From Magicicada septendecula (Eukaryota; Arthropoda; Insecta; Hemiptera; Cicadidae): a stretch of DNA of 64,000 nucleotides. The translations under genes were made by a program, and so were the position numbers. Under the pieces are notes generated by a model. The model did no database searches. It saw only the letters and a list, made by a program, of their open reading frames with translations, and was not told the origin of the DNA. Where the stretch lies: the NCBI GenBank assembly GCA_034769895.1, contig CM068372.1:233882843-233946842 (forward strand), in the 5' to 3' direction. Position 1 is the stretch's first letter, and the number at the start of each line of letters is the position of its first letter. Shown here piece by piece: positions 21,346 to 33,441 of the stretch.

Positions 21346-22408
21346 TAACGCAGCTTTCGCCGCAATTCGAATGTCAGCAATATTATATTCTCTTGCACTC
21401 TGCAATACGTAGTCCAGCCAGTAAGTCCTTGTCCTTCCCTACGTCTGCTGCCCAACATATCCATTCATTACTTTTTCGTATCCGGTTATCACCCCTTTGT
21501 GCCGGATTCCCTGGTCACCTTGAATTTGTGGGAATTTTATAAAAAAACAAATTGGCGGATGGTATACGTCAAACTGTGGCGAAAAATTTTAAAGTCGGGA
21601 AAACCTACCGAGTATTGTATCACTTAAATTAATAAAGAGCGCAAGAAAGTTTTCAACAAAAAAGCTTAACACATAATTATTAATATTGTAATTTCAGCTA
21701 CGTTCTCTATATTGCTGCCTTTCTTTGACAATGATGTGTTTTTTGTTCGTTGTTTTCTTTTGCTCTACGTGTATACCTTCCTCAGAATCTTCAAATACAA
21801 ATACATTTTTTCCAATCATTTCGTGTAGTTATAAGTGTTTAGTATAATTATTATTTACGATGATAAAATGAGTGTAACAGTATAAGCACTGAGAATACTT
21901 TTGATTTGGATTGCTGTACTTATGAACGCAGAAATTATGATTAAGGAAGAATTTTGACACACACTTGTTATGTTGGTGTTTAGGTGTGTGGTTGTTTTCA
22001 CTATGTGTGGTGTGAATTTGCCTTCATGTTTAAGATACTGGAATACCAAAACAAAATGTATTAAGCCGATTGTATCATTTGATCTCTCCTTGTTATTTGC
22101 TGAAAACGACTTGGCGCTAGACGGCCAGCTGCCGACCCGACCACACACACATGGACATTAAGAAGCAATTAAATTTTGATGTGTAAACAGGAGACCGATA
22201 GAGTCGCTCGCTTGTCATGTTTGTTCCAGTTCATGGTTCTGTAAGTTATTTGTTCCTTCACGTCTATGCGTATAATATGGATTCGTACGACTGATACCTA
22301 CTTATATAGGAAGTAACACTATGACAGACAAGTATGTTTACATTATATATAACAGTGGTCGGATTGTTACATAATCTTACTTAGCGGATAGCTAATAAAC
22401 GCTTTCAA
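21346..22408. other. no recognisable gene
   Basis: Overlapping short frames on both strands near 21855-22161 have no known motif. No element ends were recognised. Confidence 0.4.
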
Positions 22409-22554
22409 TTCTTCTTCTTCTTCTTCTTCTTCTTCTTCTTCTTCTTCTTCTTCTTCTTCTTCTTCTTCTTCTTCTCCTTCTTCTTCTCCTTCTCCTTCTC
22501 CTTCTCCTTCTCCTTCTTCTTCTTCTTCACCTCCTCCTCCTCCTCCTCCTCCTC
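22409..22554. repeat. TTC/CTC microsatellite
   Basis: About 146 nt of polypyrimidine triplets: long TTC runs, mixed TTC and TCC in the middle, then CTC at the end. One strand is all pyrimidine, so a triplex-prone structure is possible. Confidence 0.95.
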
Positions 22555-23613
22555 AATCTGTAGGTTGGTCAGTAGCACTTTTCTCCTTTCCCTTATATTC
22601 TATCTTTGAACCTATGTACTCCGAATTTATTCAAACCGGAATGATCTGTTTAACCTTCGATGTCACATTACATTGTTAGTGAAATGAAAAATAGGAAATT
22701 TTGTGCACCGTTTTCTGGAATTTTGCTTTCCATGTTTACTATGTAGGAGATGGTTAGTACAGGTACCCAAACACCAATCACTTCGTACCTTATTTCTACT
22801 CTATAAGACTGTATGTCTTCTTCATGTTAAAGATTTATTCATTTGACATTATGTCTGTCCGTGAGGTATATAGGATTCTTCTCCAACACCAAGCTTCGTA
22901 GGATTCAGGTTTTCCCGTAATTTTCCAAGTCTAAGCGACGAAAAGCAAGACAGGAAACAAAATATTTTCACGAATTGTTTCTTGACTTTATACTATCGTC
23001 GGTCTTCAAATTTTCTTTTCAGGAAATTTTCCGTTTCCGTTTTCAGCTTTCACACAAACACACAACCCTCACACTTTACATTCAAATTGCATGGTATTGT
23101 TTCCGGAGTTTCTACCGGCAAGTTTCTTGTAGCTCTGCCGAGGAGGAATCAACATTCTATTTTCAGAAAAATTTGTGTCGAGGATTGTCATCTTCCTGCT
23201 ATATATTTTTTGAATACAATCTACTAGTTTAAGTTTGCCTTCCCCAGCCATTGCAGACGAGCCTTCAACACCTTCTGTTTCCTATCCCTGAAGTTACTCG
23301 TCAACATCATCAGTCTCAAGCCTAATAAGCACGAAAGCACCTGCTCTCCACCATGATTTGTAGTGAGTGTTTAACTTCGCAAATAACTGTCATTCAAACA
23401 AGTTTTCTGTCAGTTTGTTTGCTTTTGTGCTTCTTTTTTTCCACAAAAGGCAGTGCCTGTAAATGTGCTTTGTCCTGCGCCGTCTTTTACAAAATACGTT
23501 GTATTGGTGCTCTCGTCAGTGTGGTGGTGATTATCGCAGACGAGGTGATCTGTCACTTGCCTCAGGACTGGTCAGACGAAAGGTTAGGTCTATATTTTAC
23601 ATGTATTAAAATT
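22555..23613. other. no recognisable gene
   Basis: Short overlapping frames at 22975-23251 show no motif. The open frame that begins at 23353 is meaningful only in its second half, listed separately. Confidence 0.4.
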
Positions 23614-24005
23614 GTTTTCAAGGTGATGGCTCTTCCCACTCTTCTTTATGGGTCTGAGAATTGGACTTTAACGAAAAGCCCAGCCAGTTGCATCCAAGCG
23701 GCTGAAATGAGATTTCTCAGGCACGTAGCAGGGTATACTCTCCATGATCATAGAAGAAACACAGATATACGGCAGGAATTGAATTTTATGAGTATACTCG
23801 ACAGGATCGCCCAGTATCGGCTGAATTGGTGGAACATCTTTGCCGAATGGATGGCTGCCATCCCCAAACAACTCTGGAACAGCCGAGGGACGGAGAGGTG
23901 TGGGACGTCCGAGGAAGCGCGCTGGAGTGACCAGCTATAACCTTTTCCTATTTGAGACCGAAACAAACCATTTTTTGTTTCACCGTGAAGATGATGATAA
24001 TGAAA
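23614..24005 (+). pseudogene. non-LTR retrotransposon RT, C-terminal fragment
   Basis: In frame from about 23614: VMALPTLLYGSENWTLTK, then IQAAEMRFLRHVAGYTLHD, DIRQELNFMSILDRIAQYRL and a WW pair followed by IPKQLWN. This is the C-terminal region after the RT catalytic core in insect endonuclease-reverse transcriptase LINEs. Near 23890 the frame shifts; the expected GRPRKR ending is read from another frame (about 23895-23925). A GATGATGATAATGA-like tail follows, like the simple-repeat 3' ends of some non-LTR elements. The endonuclease and RT core are absent (5' truncation is usual). The clade is uncertain. Confidence 0.75.
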
Positions 24006-25389
24006 ATTGTTTACACAATAAATATGTGTAAGACCACTTGGAGTTACGAAATCCGTACTCTTGTAATTATTTCTAGATTTTTCTAATAAACCAAAACTAA
24101 CAGAAAAGGTTAATCAAATGATAATGGATTATTGTTGAAAACGTAATAGACAGATTGACGTCACGCAACAACAGGTCCGTTAAAAATATGTCGACAAGTT
24201 ATTAACATAAGCAGGGTTAATAAATGTTACATAATAGACAAGTGTCACTTCCTATATGTATTGAGAAACTACGGTGAAAAGTGTAGAATTCCTATGAAAG
24301 GAATACTATCTGTGAAATAGACGTTACTTGTGCTTGGGTAATGATAGTAATTCCTGCAAACGCGTTTCCTGTTATTCTCTATTTGCAGTAACACAAACCT
24401 AAAAAAGATTCCGATTTAAAAAGCAGCAAACAAAACTTTGTAATTAGTCGATACTGTACGGCTTCGTGGGAAAACGAAACGGAAGCAGAAACGACGATTT
24501 ACGTAATATCAGAGAGTTAAAACAATCGTACAGTTAATAATAAAGGCTTTTAATCTTTGCAGTTTTTAAAGAAAGAATCGAATCGGTGGAAATAAGTGGA
24601 ATGCAAAGAAATTAAAAGTAAATAAATTTGCAGTAATAGCCTACTATTAAGTTAAATGACGTTTGGAAAAGTAAATTATTACGGTGCACACGCCAAGAAT
24701 TATTATTTCCTTGTCAAGAATATACCATTCGCTCACACAAAGTGATCTAAATCACGTGTTTCTTGAAATTACTAAATACTTATACCTTCTATCGGCTGGA
24801 CAAGACGGCAGGGAATTCGTTCCAAATTTATTGTATCTAACTTCACCACTGCTGATAATTTGCTACTTCCCTTGGCAAGTGCGACGTTTATCCTCATGTG
24901 CTGCCTGATATCATCCAACGTATTGGCTCTTCATCACCCTTTACCCACTAAGTAGCATTTAAAATGATATACCCTTAAGCAGCCTCTTAACTGTCCTACT
25001 GTCTTCCTTTATTTAACCAGCTATTTCAGTCTCCACACTTTAATGTACGAGTTAAACTTATAATCTGTCTAAAGAGTAAGGAGATTGCTTTCGAATCTAT
25101 CCAGAAGATTTGTTTCTGGTTTATGTAGTATCCTGATACATTAGAAAAGAGGCTTGATTGTAGTATCAGAAATTATTATCTTGATTGTGTGATTTTAACC
25201 TCCTCTTCAAGATTTTATCCAAGACGAAGTACCCTCTTCCCGTCTGTTATTATTCTTGTTCTTATTCTTCTTGCCGATGGTTTCATAAATCGTTTCCAGT
25301 GGTATTAAAAACTTGATCCTAGCCGAATCAAGAGTTTCCAAATACATAATGCTAACGTATTTCTGATTTTCACTTTTTTGGTTTCCTTC
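24006..25389. other. no recognisable feature
   Basis: AT-rich DNA. The one open frame of 74 codons (24684-24908) has no motif. Nothing else was recognised. Confidence 0.4.
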
Positions 25390-25462
25390 ATTTATTCGTA
25401 TAAATAAATTATATAATTAAATAATTACCTTATTATCCACTTAGCGATACAAAGTTTCGTTA

Positions 25463-25503
25463 GTTATGACGCGTTTCGGGAAAAAGTCCCATCCTCAGAT
25501 AAC
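25463..25503 (-). ncRNA. hammerhead ribozyme
   Basis: Minus strand: stem I GUUAU/AUAAC (5 bp), CUGAGGA, one unpaired U, stem II GGGA/UCCC, GAAAC, 2-nt GC loop, and GUC, the classic cleavage triplet. The core is complete and all three stems can form. Confidence 0.82.
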
Positions 25504-25668
25504 GCTTAATTTAATAAATTAATACATTAAAAAAATCGCGACCATGATACTGGTCAAGTCAATGAATAAAATAAATTACAAATCGCATGTGATATGTTTT
25601 ACTAACCACGGCCGGAACTCCCGCATGCGTTCACTCACAACCGCGATCGTCACGCGACTGGTCAAAGA

Positions 25669-26043
25669 TTAAACCAAACCGATGGCAGTGTCGAACAAGT
25701 AGTTTGATGCAAAATTTATCTGGTCATTTAGTAAACTGTTTTTAGTGGTACTATTTTTTATCGCTTTATAAATTTCAAGTTCCTCCAGACTATCCATCCG
25801 TTTACCTTTTTTACAAAAATGCAACGCTGTTACATTTTCGTCGAAGCTCGTATATTTATGTCCGCTTGAAATTAAATGTTGTGCAAAATTGGACTTAGTA
25901 TTACTTGGCTTGGGAATATGTTCTAAAAATCTTGTATAAAAACTTCTGCCTGATTGACCGATATAGAACGCACCACAATCACAATCACAGGTATAAATAA
26001 AGGAAATGACACAGGAAATATATAATATAAAACATGGGGCCAT
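25669..26043 (-). pseudogene. PLE GIY-YIG endonuclease fragment
   Basis: From codon 14 or so the frame reads FIYTCDCDCGAFYIGQSGRS, FYTRFLEHIPK, NFAQHLISSGHKYTSF, then MDSLEELEIYKAIKN and LLNDQINFASNYLFDTAI. This is the nuclease end of the family seen at 62.3 kb (shared FLEHIPK/FFEHIPK, SSGHKYTSF/TKGHNYTSF, LFDTAI). The half-motif GIY has been lost at the breakpoint, where FIYTC stands in its place. The first codons upstream are probably not PLE sequence. The fragment stops at the natural PLE C terminus near 25669. Confidence 0.82.
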
Positions 26044-26862
26044 TAGTTGTTATGACACTAATACAGAGTATGCAAAGTAAAAAAAATCAAATTTAAATGA
26101 TAATACAGAAGTGATGAGACGTAATTGCATTGCTCCACCCAACATTTTTTAATAAACTGAGTTAACATACAATTTAAGCCTACTATTCTTTAGAAACTGT
26201 CAGTTGCTACCGGTGTTAATAATGTTAATATGTAATTACAAAATTAAAATCAAAGTTCTGTAAGACTGATAACGTAGCATTACTATGACATATTTTAGAG
26301 AGACACGTTCGATATTTTACGAACCATGGCTATTTATTGTAGTTAGTAGACAACAAAAGGAACAGGGCTTACTGTAGTGGCAATATTAAAAGACAAATTA
26401 TTAAGTTGACTGTAATTAATTTAAGGCTTCTGCGAACGTCGTCCATCAAAGAAAAAAAGTTACATTATTTCATCTAAATGGGTACAGTTTATAACAAACT
26501 AAAGGCTCAATTCAAACTTTAATTTGGTAGTGATCGTGAATTAATTAATGATTAAAGATTTTATGACGTTCAGTCACTAACTAGACTCAATTTCAAAATG
26601 TTTGTGTCGATGTTCTGACAAAATTTATTGTCAGGACCATAAGTACTGACATATAGTATTGTGCACAGGAATACAGGAATATTTGTACACATATTATGAG
26701 TGTTTTGTTTAAACGCGCGCCCGCGCGCGTGTGTGTGTGTGGAGGGGTACATAAAGAATAATAATAGGCTAACTATTATAACAATTATTACATTATTATT
26801 CTTATATTAAGACGATATATTTATAATATTCCATATTTATAATCATTAAATGTGTAGCCTAC
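26044..26862. other. no recognisable gene
   Basis: AT-rich. A short GC-rich alternating tract with CGCGCGC and a TG run lies near 26713-26740. Otherwise nothing was identified. Confidence 0.4.
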
Positions 26863-27473
26863 TGTTACGACGATCTCCCTGATCGTCGTATGGTACAGTG
26901 TAAAACAATACAAGACACCAATGAAATCACTAATAACCAGCTTTAATTATCACAATTAATAATTTGTAATCAACAAGAGAATCTCTTACAATAATTTAAG
27001 TAAAAATTGTCCACGGGCAATAATAATGTCAACTAATAGAGTCCCGCAAAATTATAACACAATAACGCTTCGCCACAATACTTCGAACCTCACTTGAATA
27101 AATCGCCACTTAAACTCGTTGTGCAATCGCCCGACGTGAACTGAACTGACCGTCGCTGGATGCTTATATTTATACACCGCTGAAATGCCAGATTAATCTG
27201 TCACTTTTGGATGACGTGTTAAAAAATTGTCTCTTACGGGCGCTCTCGAAAGCACTAGAAACAGTGTCGTGTCTGGCCTTGAACACAGTGTGCGTGGACT
27301 GGTGAGGTCTGGAACAGCCTCGATTGTTGACGCGTGATAAGTGTCACGTAATTGTCTTTCATCTCAACGTAGCAGCAATATGTACGCACACACACACACA
27401 CACACACACACTACAGCTGGGCTCTGCTGGGATACCCGAGATATTTGTAGAACGTTCAGTATTACGTAACAAT
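26863..27473. mobile_element. solo LTR related to the Gypsy element at 36.7-42.9 kb
   Basis: It starts TGTTACGACGATC and ends TTACGTAACA. The first 120 bp match the other LTRs block by block (GATCGTCGTA, GGTACAGTG, ACCAGCTTTAAT, GTCAACTAATA). It has diverged strongly in the middle and contains a CA tract at about 27386-27412. Length is 611 bp compared with 574 and 589. No clear TSD (CTAC and ATAC) and no internal region adjacent. Confidence 0.72.
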
Positions 27474-27602
27474 ACAATAACATATGTATACTCATCACAA
27501 TAACAATAAATTTTTGTCGAAACATCGACACAAATGTTTAAATTGTGTTAATCAAAAACAAATTTGACCGAACCTCACACAAGGTTTCATCATTAGACGT
27601 TA

Positions 27603-27905
27603 TCAAAACTGCATTTCTGTCAAGCGTACTCTGCTGTCTATCAACAACGACAACATAGTTTCCACAGACGACAGGAATTTTTTTGCCAATATCTCATTAA
27701 CCGAGAGTGATGTGTGACAAGATGCACTGTCATGATGCAGCATCCAGGTGTTCACGCGGGCAACTCTTTTCCTCAGCCTTTCAAGAATTTCTCGGTAAAA
27801 ATGCTGATTGACAGTCTGTCCTGTAGGCAAAAATTCCTTATGGAAAATGCCATTAATATCAAGGAAGAAATGAACATGGTTTTGCTAAGGAAGTGATGGC
27901 TTTTT
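27603..27905 (-). pseudogene. mariner transposase fragment
   Basis: Reverse-strand reading through 27905-27680 gives VHFFLDINGIFHKEFLPTGQ, TVNQHFYREILERLRKRV, then the catalytic block WMLHHDSASCHTSLSV (normally HHDNAP). These are hallmark mariner segments of the DD34D class, including the second catalytic aspartate. After EILAKK the sequence leaves the family consensus, so the PPYSPDL block with the third aspartate is missing. The first aspartate region is also absent. About 75-100 codons remain of roughly 345. The ATG inside is not the native start. Confidence 0.82.
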
Positions 27906-28059
27906 CGGAAATATTTCAGTATTAGACTTTTAATGACTTGCTTAAACCAGCAATATGTAGCTAATAATAAAATTCAATGTTTCAAGGAAAATCAGAAATT
28001 TATTCAAAAAATTTAACAGTAACTAAGTTACCTGAGTGCTTAAAAAAGGTTTTCTATAT

Positions 28060-28572
28060 GAATTGGCATCTTGTTTTCTCTTTGGCAAATTCATCAATTA
28101 TTTTTGCTGTATCTATTTCGTCCAAAATTCCTTGTTCTATGTATAATATGGCCATGTTGTTCAATCTGTCTTCTCCCATTGTATCCTTAAATAGTTTTTA
28201 ACGCGTTTCAAAACTGAGAAAGATCTTTCACCTGATGCATTTGATATCGGTATTGTTAAAAATATTTTCAAAATAATCTTTACGTTAGGAAAAGTTGAAG
28301 ACATTTCTCTTGCAGCTCGATAAATTTCTGATACGGTTTTGATGGTATCTTTGTTTTGTTGTAGAAATTGTAAGAACTGGTCCAGTTCATCGTCAAAATT
28401 AGAAATATCAATGGCATTTTTGTAAATATCCTTCAGTTTTTTAATACCGTTCTTTTTTGCTTCAGTTGGTAATCTTTGATCAAAAAATACCCTAAAATGT
28501 TCTATAACAGCTTCATACGTCTGAGTTCTTCGAGATAGTTCTGCCTTGGTGCTATCGCATATGACATAAAAT
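28060..28572 (-). pseudogene. hAT transposase C-terminal half
   Basis: Reverse-strand reading is open over about 155 codons: FYVICDSTKAELSRRTQTYE, AVIEHFRVFF, a KNGIKKLKDIYKNAIDI helix region, then LTIPISNASGERSFSVLKRV and KNYL. ERSFSVLKR marks the hAT dimerisation domain, closely related to the copy at 8.8-9.35 kb. Directly after KNYL one base is missing: the next segment (DTMGEDRLNNMAILYIEQG) continues in another frame. The N-terminal DNA-binding and catalytic parts are gone. It probably belongs to the element whose end lies at 29467. Confidence 0.8.
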
Positions 28573-29467
28573 GAATTGACAATGACAGTGTTGGATGAGT
28601 AAACAATGAACAGTACTAAGAGTAGTCAAATGTTGCAAGAGTTTGGATAGAGATTGAAATCTGAAACTTTTCAATCTATAGGAAAGAAACAAAGGGTAGT
28701 AGAACATGCCAGAGACTGTCATTAAATAAGTTCACATCCGCACTATATATTTACGTGAATTAGACTCTAAAAATAATTACTTTTTAAAAACAACAATAAA
28801 TCCTTTTATTTCTTGAAAAAAAGAGCAAAATATTCGTCTTGTCTGCCTCCCCATCAGCTGATCTCGCGGCCATGTTGTGCAATTCAGCCACACCGTAAAG
28901 AAAACCCAACTGAAACGGGACTATTTCATTATTATATACTATGTAAACGTACTACTATTTACTTACCACTAATGGTACAAAAAACTGAGAGACAGACTCA
29001 AACTCTTAAAACACAATTGATTACGTGGACTCAAACTCGAACTCGAACACAGTGGATTACATGAGCGCTGCAAGAGTTACAAGAGTGTAGTGATGCCAAC
29101 GGTGGCTACCGATCGCAACGCGCAGTCGCAATTTCAGGCGGGATTTCACGTATTTATTTAAAATGATTCAAATGCAACTTTTCATACTGCTAAGAGATTT
29201 GTAAAATCAATCACTTCTTATTACTAAGATGTATATTTGACATTATAGTATACTTGATGTAGATAATAAATTAACAGTTTTAGTTACGAGTCTTTCGCTT
29301 TTGGCTTTTGCGTTTACATGTAGAATACGTGAATAATATTAAATATTGCATCTTTCGCTTTTCTGTTGTCGCAGTTTTTAACAAGGAATCTATCGATCTC
29401 GGGGCCCCTTGGAGATTCGGAGGCCCCTGGCGGCCGCCAGGTCCGCCAGCCGCTTAATCCGTCCCTG
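28573..29467 (-). mobile_element. hAT 5' part and terminal end
   Basis: The right end at 29452-29467 reads CTTAATCCGTCCCTG, the inverse of the CAGGGACGGATTA end at 8582. A GC-rich subterminal palindromic block (GGCGGCCGCC) lies near 29428. The transposase remnant is downstream at 28060-28572. The opposite end was not found, possibly removed at the mariner fragment. Between 28600 and 29390 nothing else was recognised. Confidence 0.55.
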
Positions 29468-30177
29468 CGTATATAGAAGTAACAAACTACGCGCTGCTTC
29501 ACGCGAGCAAATAAAGCATAGCTAGCAGTACATCGGTTAACATATTTTATATTACCATGACGTTTCAAATAGCAGGCTGTAAAACAACGCTAGCCCGCTT
29601 GTGTGCGTTACTTTCATTGTTATGTTCTCAAACCCGTGGCACGTCTTCGATAAGTTGGACGTACTATATCTCTTTGTGACTGGTCGGATGTAACAGCTGA
29701 GCAGATAAACACTATTTTTCATTTTAATATCATTTCGCGTATGCACATAAATGTAACCATCGGGAAGGAACTCGATGATGACGCCTTGCCTTGAATTTGG
29801 CGCATGTGTGGGTCACACGAACTTGACATTTTTATTTGCGTCTTTATTTATGTTTTATCTGAACGTACAGAAATAACAGTCTAGTGTTATTTTTTCATTA
29901 CGCAGAGTGGTTGCTCTGTGTGGCAGGAGATTTATTGCTGACCGATGACACATGGTCGTGCCTTCTCTTGCTTTCGAATTATATTTTTTCCAAGAAACTA
30001 ATGATGTAGGAAAGCTAATAAACACACGACAACGCGGTTTATTCCCGTTAAATTAAAATCACGATTGTAAATATTTCACTACATAAATAAGCTTGATTTT
30101 TCTACGTGTTTTATATTTTACAGACATTACCTTCTGATTAAAACTCAACATTATCGAGTGTCGTTAGTAAACATATA
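29468..30177. other. no recognisable feature
   Basis: No coding or repeat signal that I can support. Confidence 0.4.
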
Positions 30178-30179
30178 TA

Positions 30180-30911
30180 CAGTAGAGCATCGATTATCCG
30201 AACATCTTGGGTCGAGGGCCCGTTCGGATAATCGATATTTCGGATAATAGATCGTAAATTGAAAACATTATTTCTCTTTACAAAAACAAAGGTTTTTATT
30301 ACAAAATCATTTCTAACATACTGTTATTTAATTACAGCAACCTGTACTATACTGTAATGTATTACTGAGGCTAAAAATTAATGAATAAAAACCAAAAGTT
30401 AATTTAAACAAAATTAGAGTTTAACGACAAACACTATACTATAAAATTAATTAAAAATTAAAAAACAAAACAAAACCTACAGTACTATGGATTTACATTT
30501 TTTGAAGAATTGTTCAATTACTGTCCGCTTCAAACCGATATCCCGTGTTATCGTTGCTAAAGACTGAAGTCGTTTAAGATTCATAAGCATAATACAATCT
30601 TCTGTTTCGGACTGCTTTAGAAAACTCTCAAGTGCGTCAAAAGCTTTTGCTGCCATCGGTGGTTTTGTATTAGTGGCATTCTCGCCATCTTCATCTGAGT
30701 TTGTTTCGTTTTCATTAAGTTCATTTAATGACTCAACTATCTCTTCGTCGGTTAATAACTGGAAACTGGGATCGGCTTCATCCACCTTTAGCCAATGGTT
30801 AACACGTGTCCAATACATTACTGTAAAGTACAGTACATAATTGTACTTTTTATTGAGTTCGGATAATAGACCGTTCGGTTAATAGGTGTTCGGATAATCG
30901 ATGCTCTACTG
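30180..30911. mobile_element. Tigger/pogo-like element with TA target duplication
   Basis: Inverted ends CAGTAGAGCATCGATTATCC and its perfect complement at 30911 are flanked by TA on both sides. The motif TTCGGATAAT recurs near each end, as expected for repeated transposase-binding sites. It is 732 bp and contains only the 3' part of a transposase gene on the minus strand, so it is internally deleted. Confidence 0.85.
30477..30818 (-). pseudogene. Tigger/jerky-type transposase C-terminal fragment
   Basis: 113 codons on the minus strand. The start of the frame reads WLKVDEADPSFQLLTDEEIV. The acidic DPxFQxLTDEEIV block near the C terminus is typical of Tigger/pogo and jerky-like proteins, just downstream of the DDE domain. 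A highly acidic stretch (NENETNSDEDGEN) and a helical end (FLKQSETEDCIMLMNLKRLQ) follow. The HTH DNA-binding and DDE domains are deleted. The ATG is internal. The fragment is open to its natural stop, which suggests a moderately young deletion derivative. Confidence 0.75.
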
Positions 30912-30913
30912 TA

Positions 30914-33433
30914 CTCACTCCAACGTGATATATTTTTTGGATACTTATCCAGATTCGGTTCTAGTAGTATTATTATTCTTTCCCAGTGTGTTTCCGCATG
31001 TTCTTAGATCTATTCTTTACGGCTGTCGAGATACGCCTACTGTTTGCGAGATATTGTTGTGTCATTATACATTTTCCGAACCGCTTGCTTCCGACATTCA
31101 CCTAAGTTGTCGTATAGAGTTGTAAGTTGCCGTTGTGTTTGTATAGAGTTGTAAGGATAACAGATTATCAAGTGTAGAACGCCGCGAATTTCCTCCTTCT
31201 GGCTGCTATCAGTGGACGTACAGTGTTGAAATGTTGTCCTTGCCGAATTTCGTGTTAGTCCCTTTCTCCGTTGCGCACCGGACCCTTGTGAAATTCGGAA
31301 CCCGGTCTCTGAAAAACCAATATCCCACACCAATTGGACGAACATGTACAAAACCCTTTTCCACGTGTAAAGGGGAGAAGTGTAGAAAAAAGAACATTAC
31401 TAATGGTCAGTTTACAACTGCCAGAATATACGCGTTCTCAGTAATTCGTATTTGCCTATTTCAAGGCACTTGAAAGTTGTAGCTAACTAACAGATACTAC
31501 ACAATATCGTCACTGTATATACGTATAGATATTCGTATCCCCGAACCAATTTTCATAATTTTCTTTAGTATTTTGAGTCTTTACCAACACGGTCCTTACA
31601 ATACAGATTTCTTTCGACTTACCTGGTGTCAGACGGTGGTGCATTAGTTTTTCTATCACGGCTACTGCAGACGGAATACGCAATTACACCCGAAACGTCT
31701 GTCATTAAAGAAACAACGCACTACACAAAAACTGGTTAAATGCAAAGATTAAGTTTCCAACACGAAAACTAAGAAAATACGTTTCCCAAATTTTGTATAC
31801 GCTTGCTACCGTCACTTTACAAATTGCCAGACGAGGAGGGAGTCGACCACTATAGTGATCAATTTTTTTTATTATTTCTGATTTATATGAACGCTAACTA
31901 TTTAGGTGCATATAATGTAAACCTATTTGTCCTCTACGGGTTCCGCTTACATGTGCGAAATCTCATGTTTGTGTCCCCCACTCCTTATTATGTTAAGGAG
32001 AAGTCAGGAATTTTACCGTGCAGATTTACTAACATTGACAGTCAGTCCTCTGTTATTTTTGATCGAAAAAACACATACGGTAACATAAAATTTTCCGATT
32101 GGAGTGATCTTCGTTTATGGCGCCTTCTAATATTGGATATAATGGGTCCTTTTTAAAAATGCTTCAGAAAATAGTTTCGGTAATTTTAACTCCGGGACAG
32201 ACTCTTTGGGGAGAGGAGACACATGTTCCCAGTGATCACTGAAATATTTACACAATTTAACTCTTTTCTTCTGCTCATTTTTGTCTATGAAAGACATAGT
32301 CCAGACTGATATTGATGAACTCTTCTCTCATGTGATATTTTTCCTAGATACGTACAAAGAAAACGTTTCGGTAAACATCAACACCGAGTGCGCTGGATAT
32401 CTGAGGTTTTACCAGCAGCGGATGGTAATAAGGTGATAGGGGATTTGATGACGCCTGAATATCTTTGACAGCTTAAATTTTTCAGCATCTTTTAAGAAAA
32501 ATTTGTACTCTTTAAACTTGAGACTACGATTACGAAATTTAGAAAGAAAAGTGCAACAAAAAAACATAATATAAACGTACGGGCAGCTAATTTGCCCACA
32601 TGATTTTGTTTTGTATGTCTGGCGTCGTACATTGTAAGTGTGTGTGAGCGTGCGCATGCGTGCTATAGTGTACACAGCCTCTGTCATTATCTTTGCCATT
32701 TGATTTTGTCTGTTGCTTCTCAGTGGATTTGGCACCACGTGTACGGCTCATCGACATAGAGCTCCGATATGTGGTATTCTGTTGCCCAGAATTCTCAGTT
32801 GATTGGCAAATTTTCTGTCGAATAATTAATGCCTGCACTTCGTCTCGTCAATTAAAAACACCTGAAGCCCTCTATTTGTTACTTTAACTACTGTTAGGGT
32901 GTGTCATACAGCCTTTGGGTGAAGGAGTAAGTAACAATCTGAAAATACCTTTATATATGAAATGTAGTCCTAATAAAATGATCTTAAAGTCAGCTATGTA
33001 TTCTAATTTTGTTTTCTCATTTTACAAATGTTTCATTTATCGTTCATAAAGACGACAACATTGCATATCGAGGAGACAAGCGGATATCCTGAATTTCTTC
33101 AGTCTCAGTATCACTGACATTTCTTTTTTTTGTGCTTGCGTACACTCATTCTTACACTGGAAACCATTTTTGTGGTATTCAAATCTAATGCAGTTTTAAA
33201 AGATACTATAGAGTATTTGAACCGAAATCGACTGTAATTAGAGGCTTTACATTACCGTTCGTATACCTGCGTGACAGAAATTTTAATAACAACATTTTTC
33301 GTTGATAACCACGTACTGTTGACAACATAACGCCAAACGTTTCGCCTTTTCTATGGTCAGCCTCAGCTTTCCTACTCAGGAAGTCACACGATATAATGAG
33401 CGAAACGTTTGGTATTAAATGTACCAATAAAAC
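30914..33433. other. long stretch without recognised features
   Basis: Several short frames on both strands (31037-31473, 31803-32156, 32409-32887) have no recognisable domain and overlap each other. GAAACG-containing strings at 31690 and 33320 resemble hammerhead 3' parts but lack a valid core. Confidence 0.4.
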
Positions 33434-33441
33434 GTGGATAT

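Larger units (their letters stand above)
25390..26043 (-). mobile_element. 5'-truncated PLE copy
   Basis: Minus-strand PLE with its 3' end at the left: AT-rich tail, hammerhead (25463-25503), 3' UTR, and GIY-YIG coding that breaks off near 26043. The left tail resembles the tail of the PLE at 62.05 kb (shared TATAATTAAAT and TTACCTTATT). No TSD was convincing. Confidence 0.75.

Noticed and set aside
27603..27680. C-terminal part of the mariner frame as true transposase
   Set aside because: After the EILAKK residues neither frame shows the expected PPYSPDL block.
31660..31705. CCCGAAACGTCTGTCATTAA, resembling a PLE hammerhead 3' half
   Set aside because: No CTGANGA box or convincing stem II lies upstream.
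33317..33365. Minus-strand hammerhead-like string with CTGAGG, GACC and CGAAACGTTT
   Set aside because: The core box reads CTGAGGC instead of CTGANGA and stem I does not pair. At most it is a relic.
30914..33433. Several 60-117 codon frames that could be small host genes
   Set aside because: They overlap on both strands, have no recognisable domain or splice-supported context, and match chance expectation in this composition.
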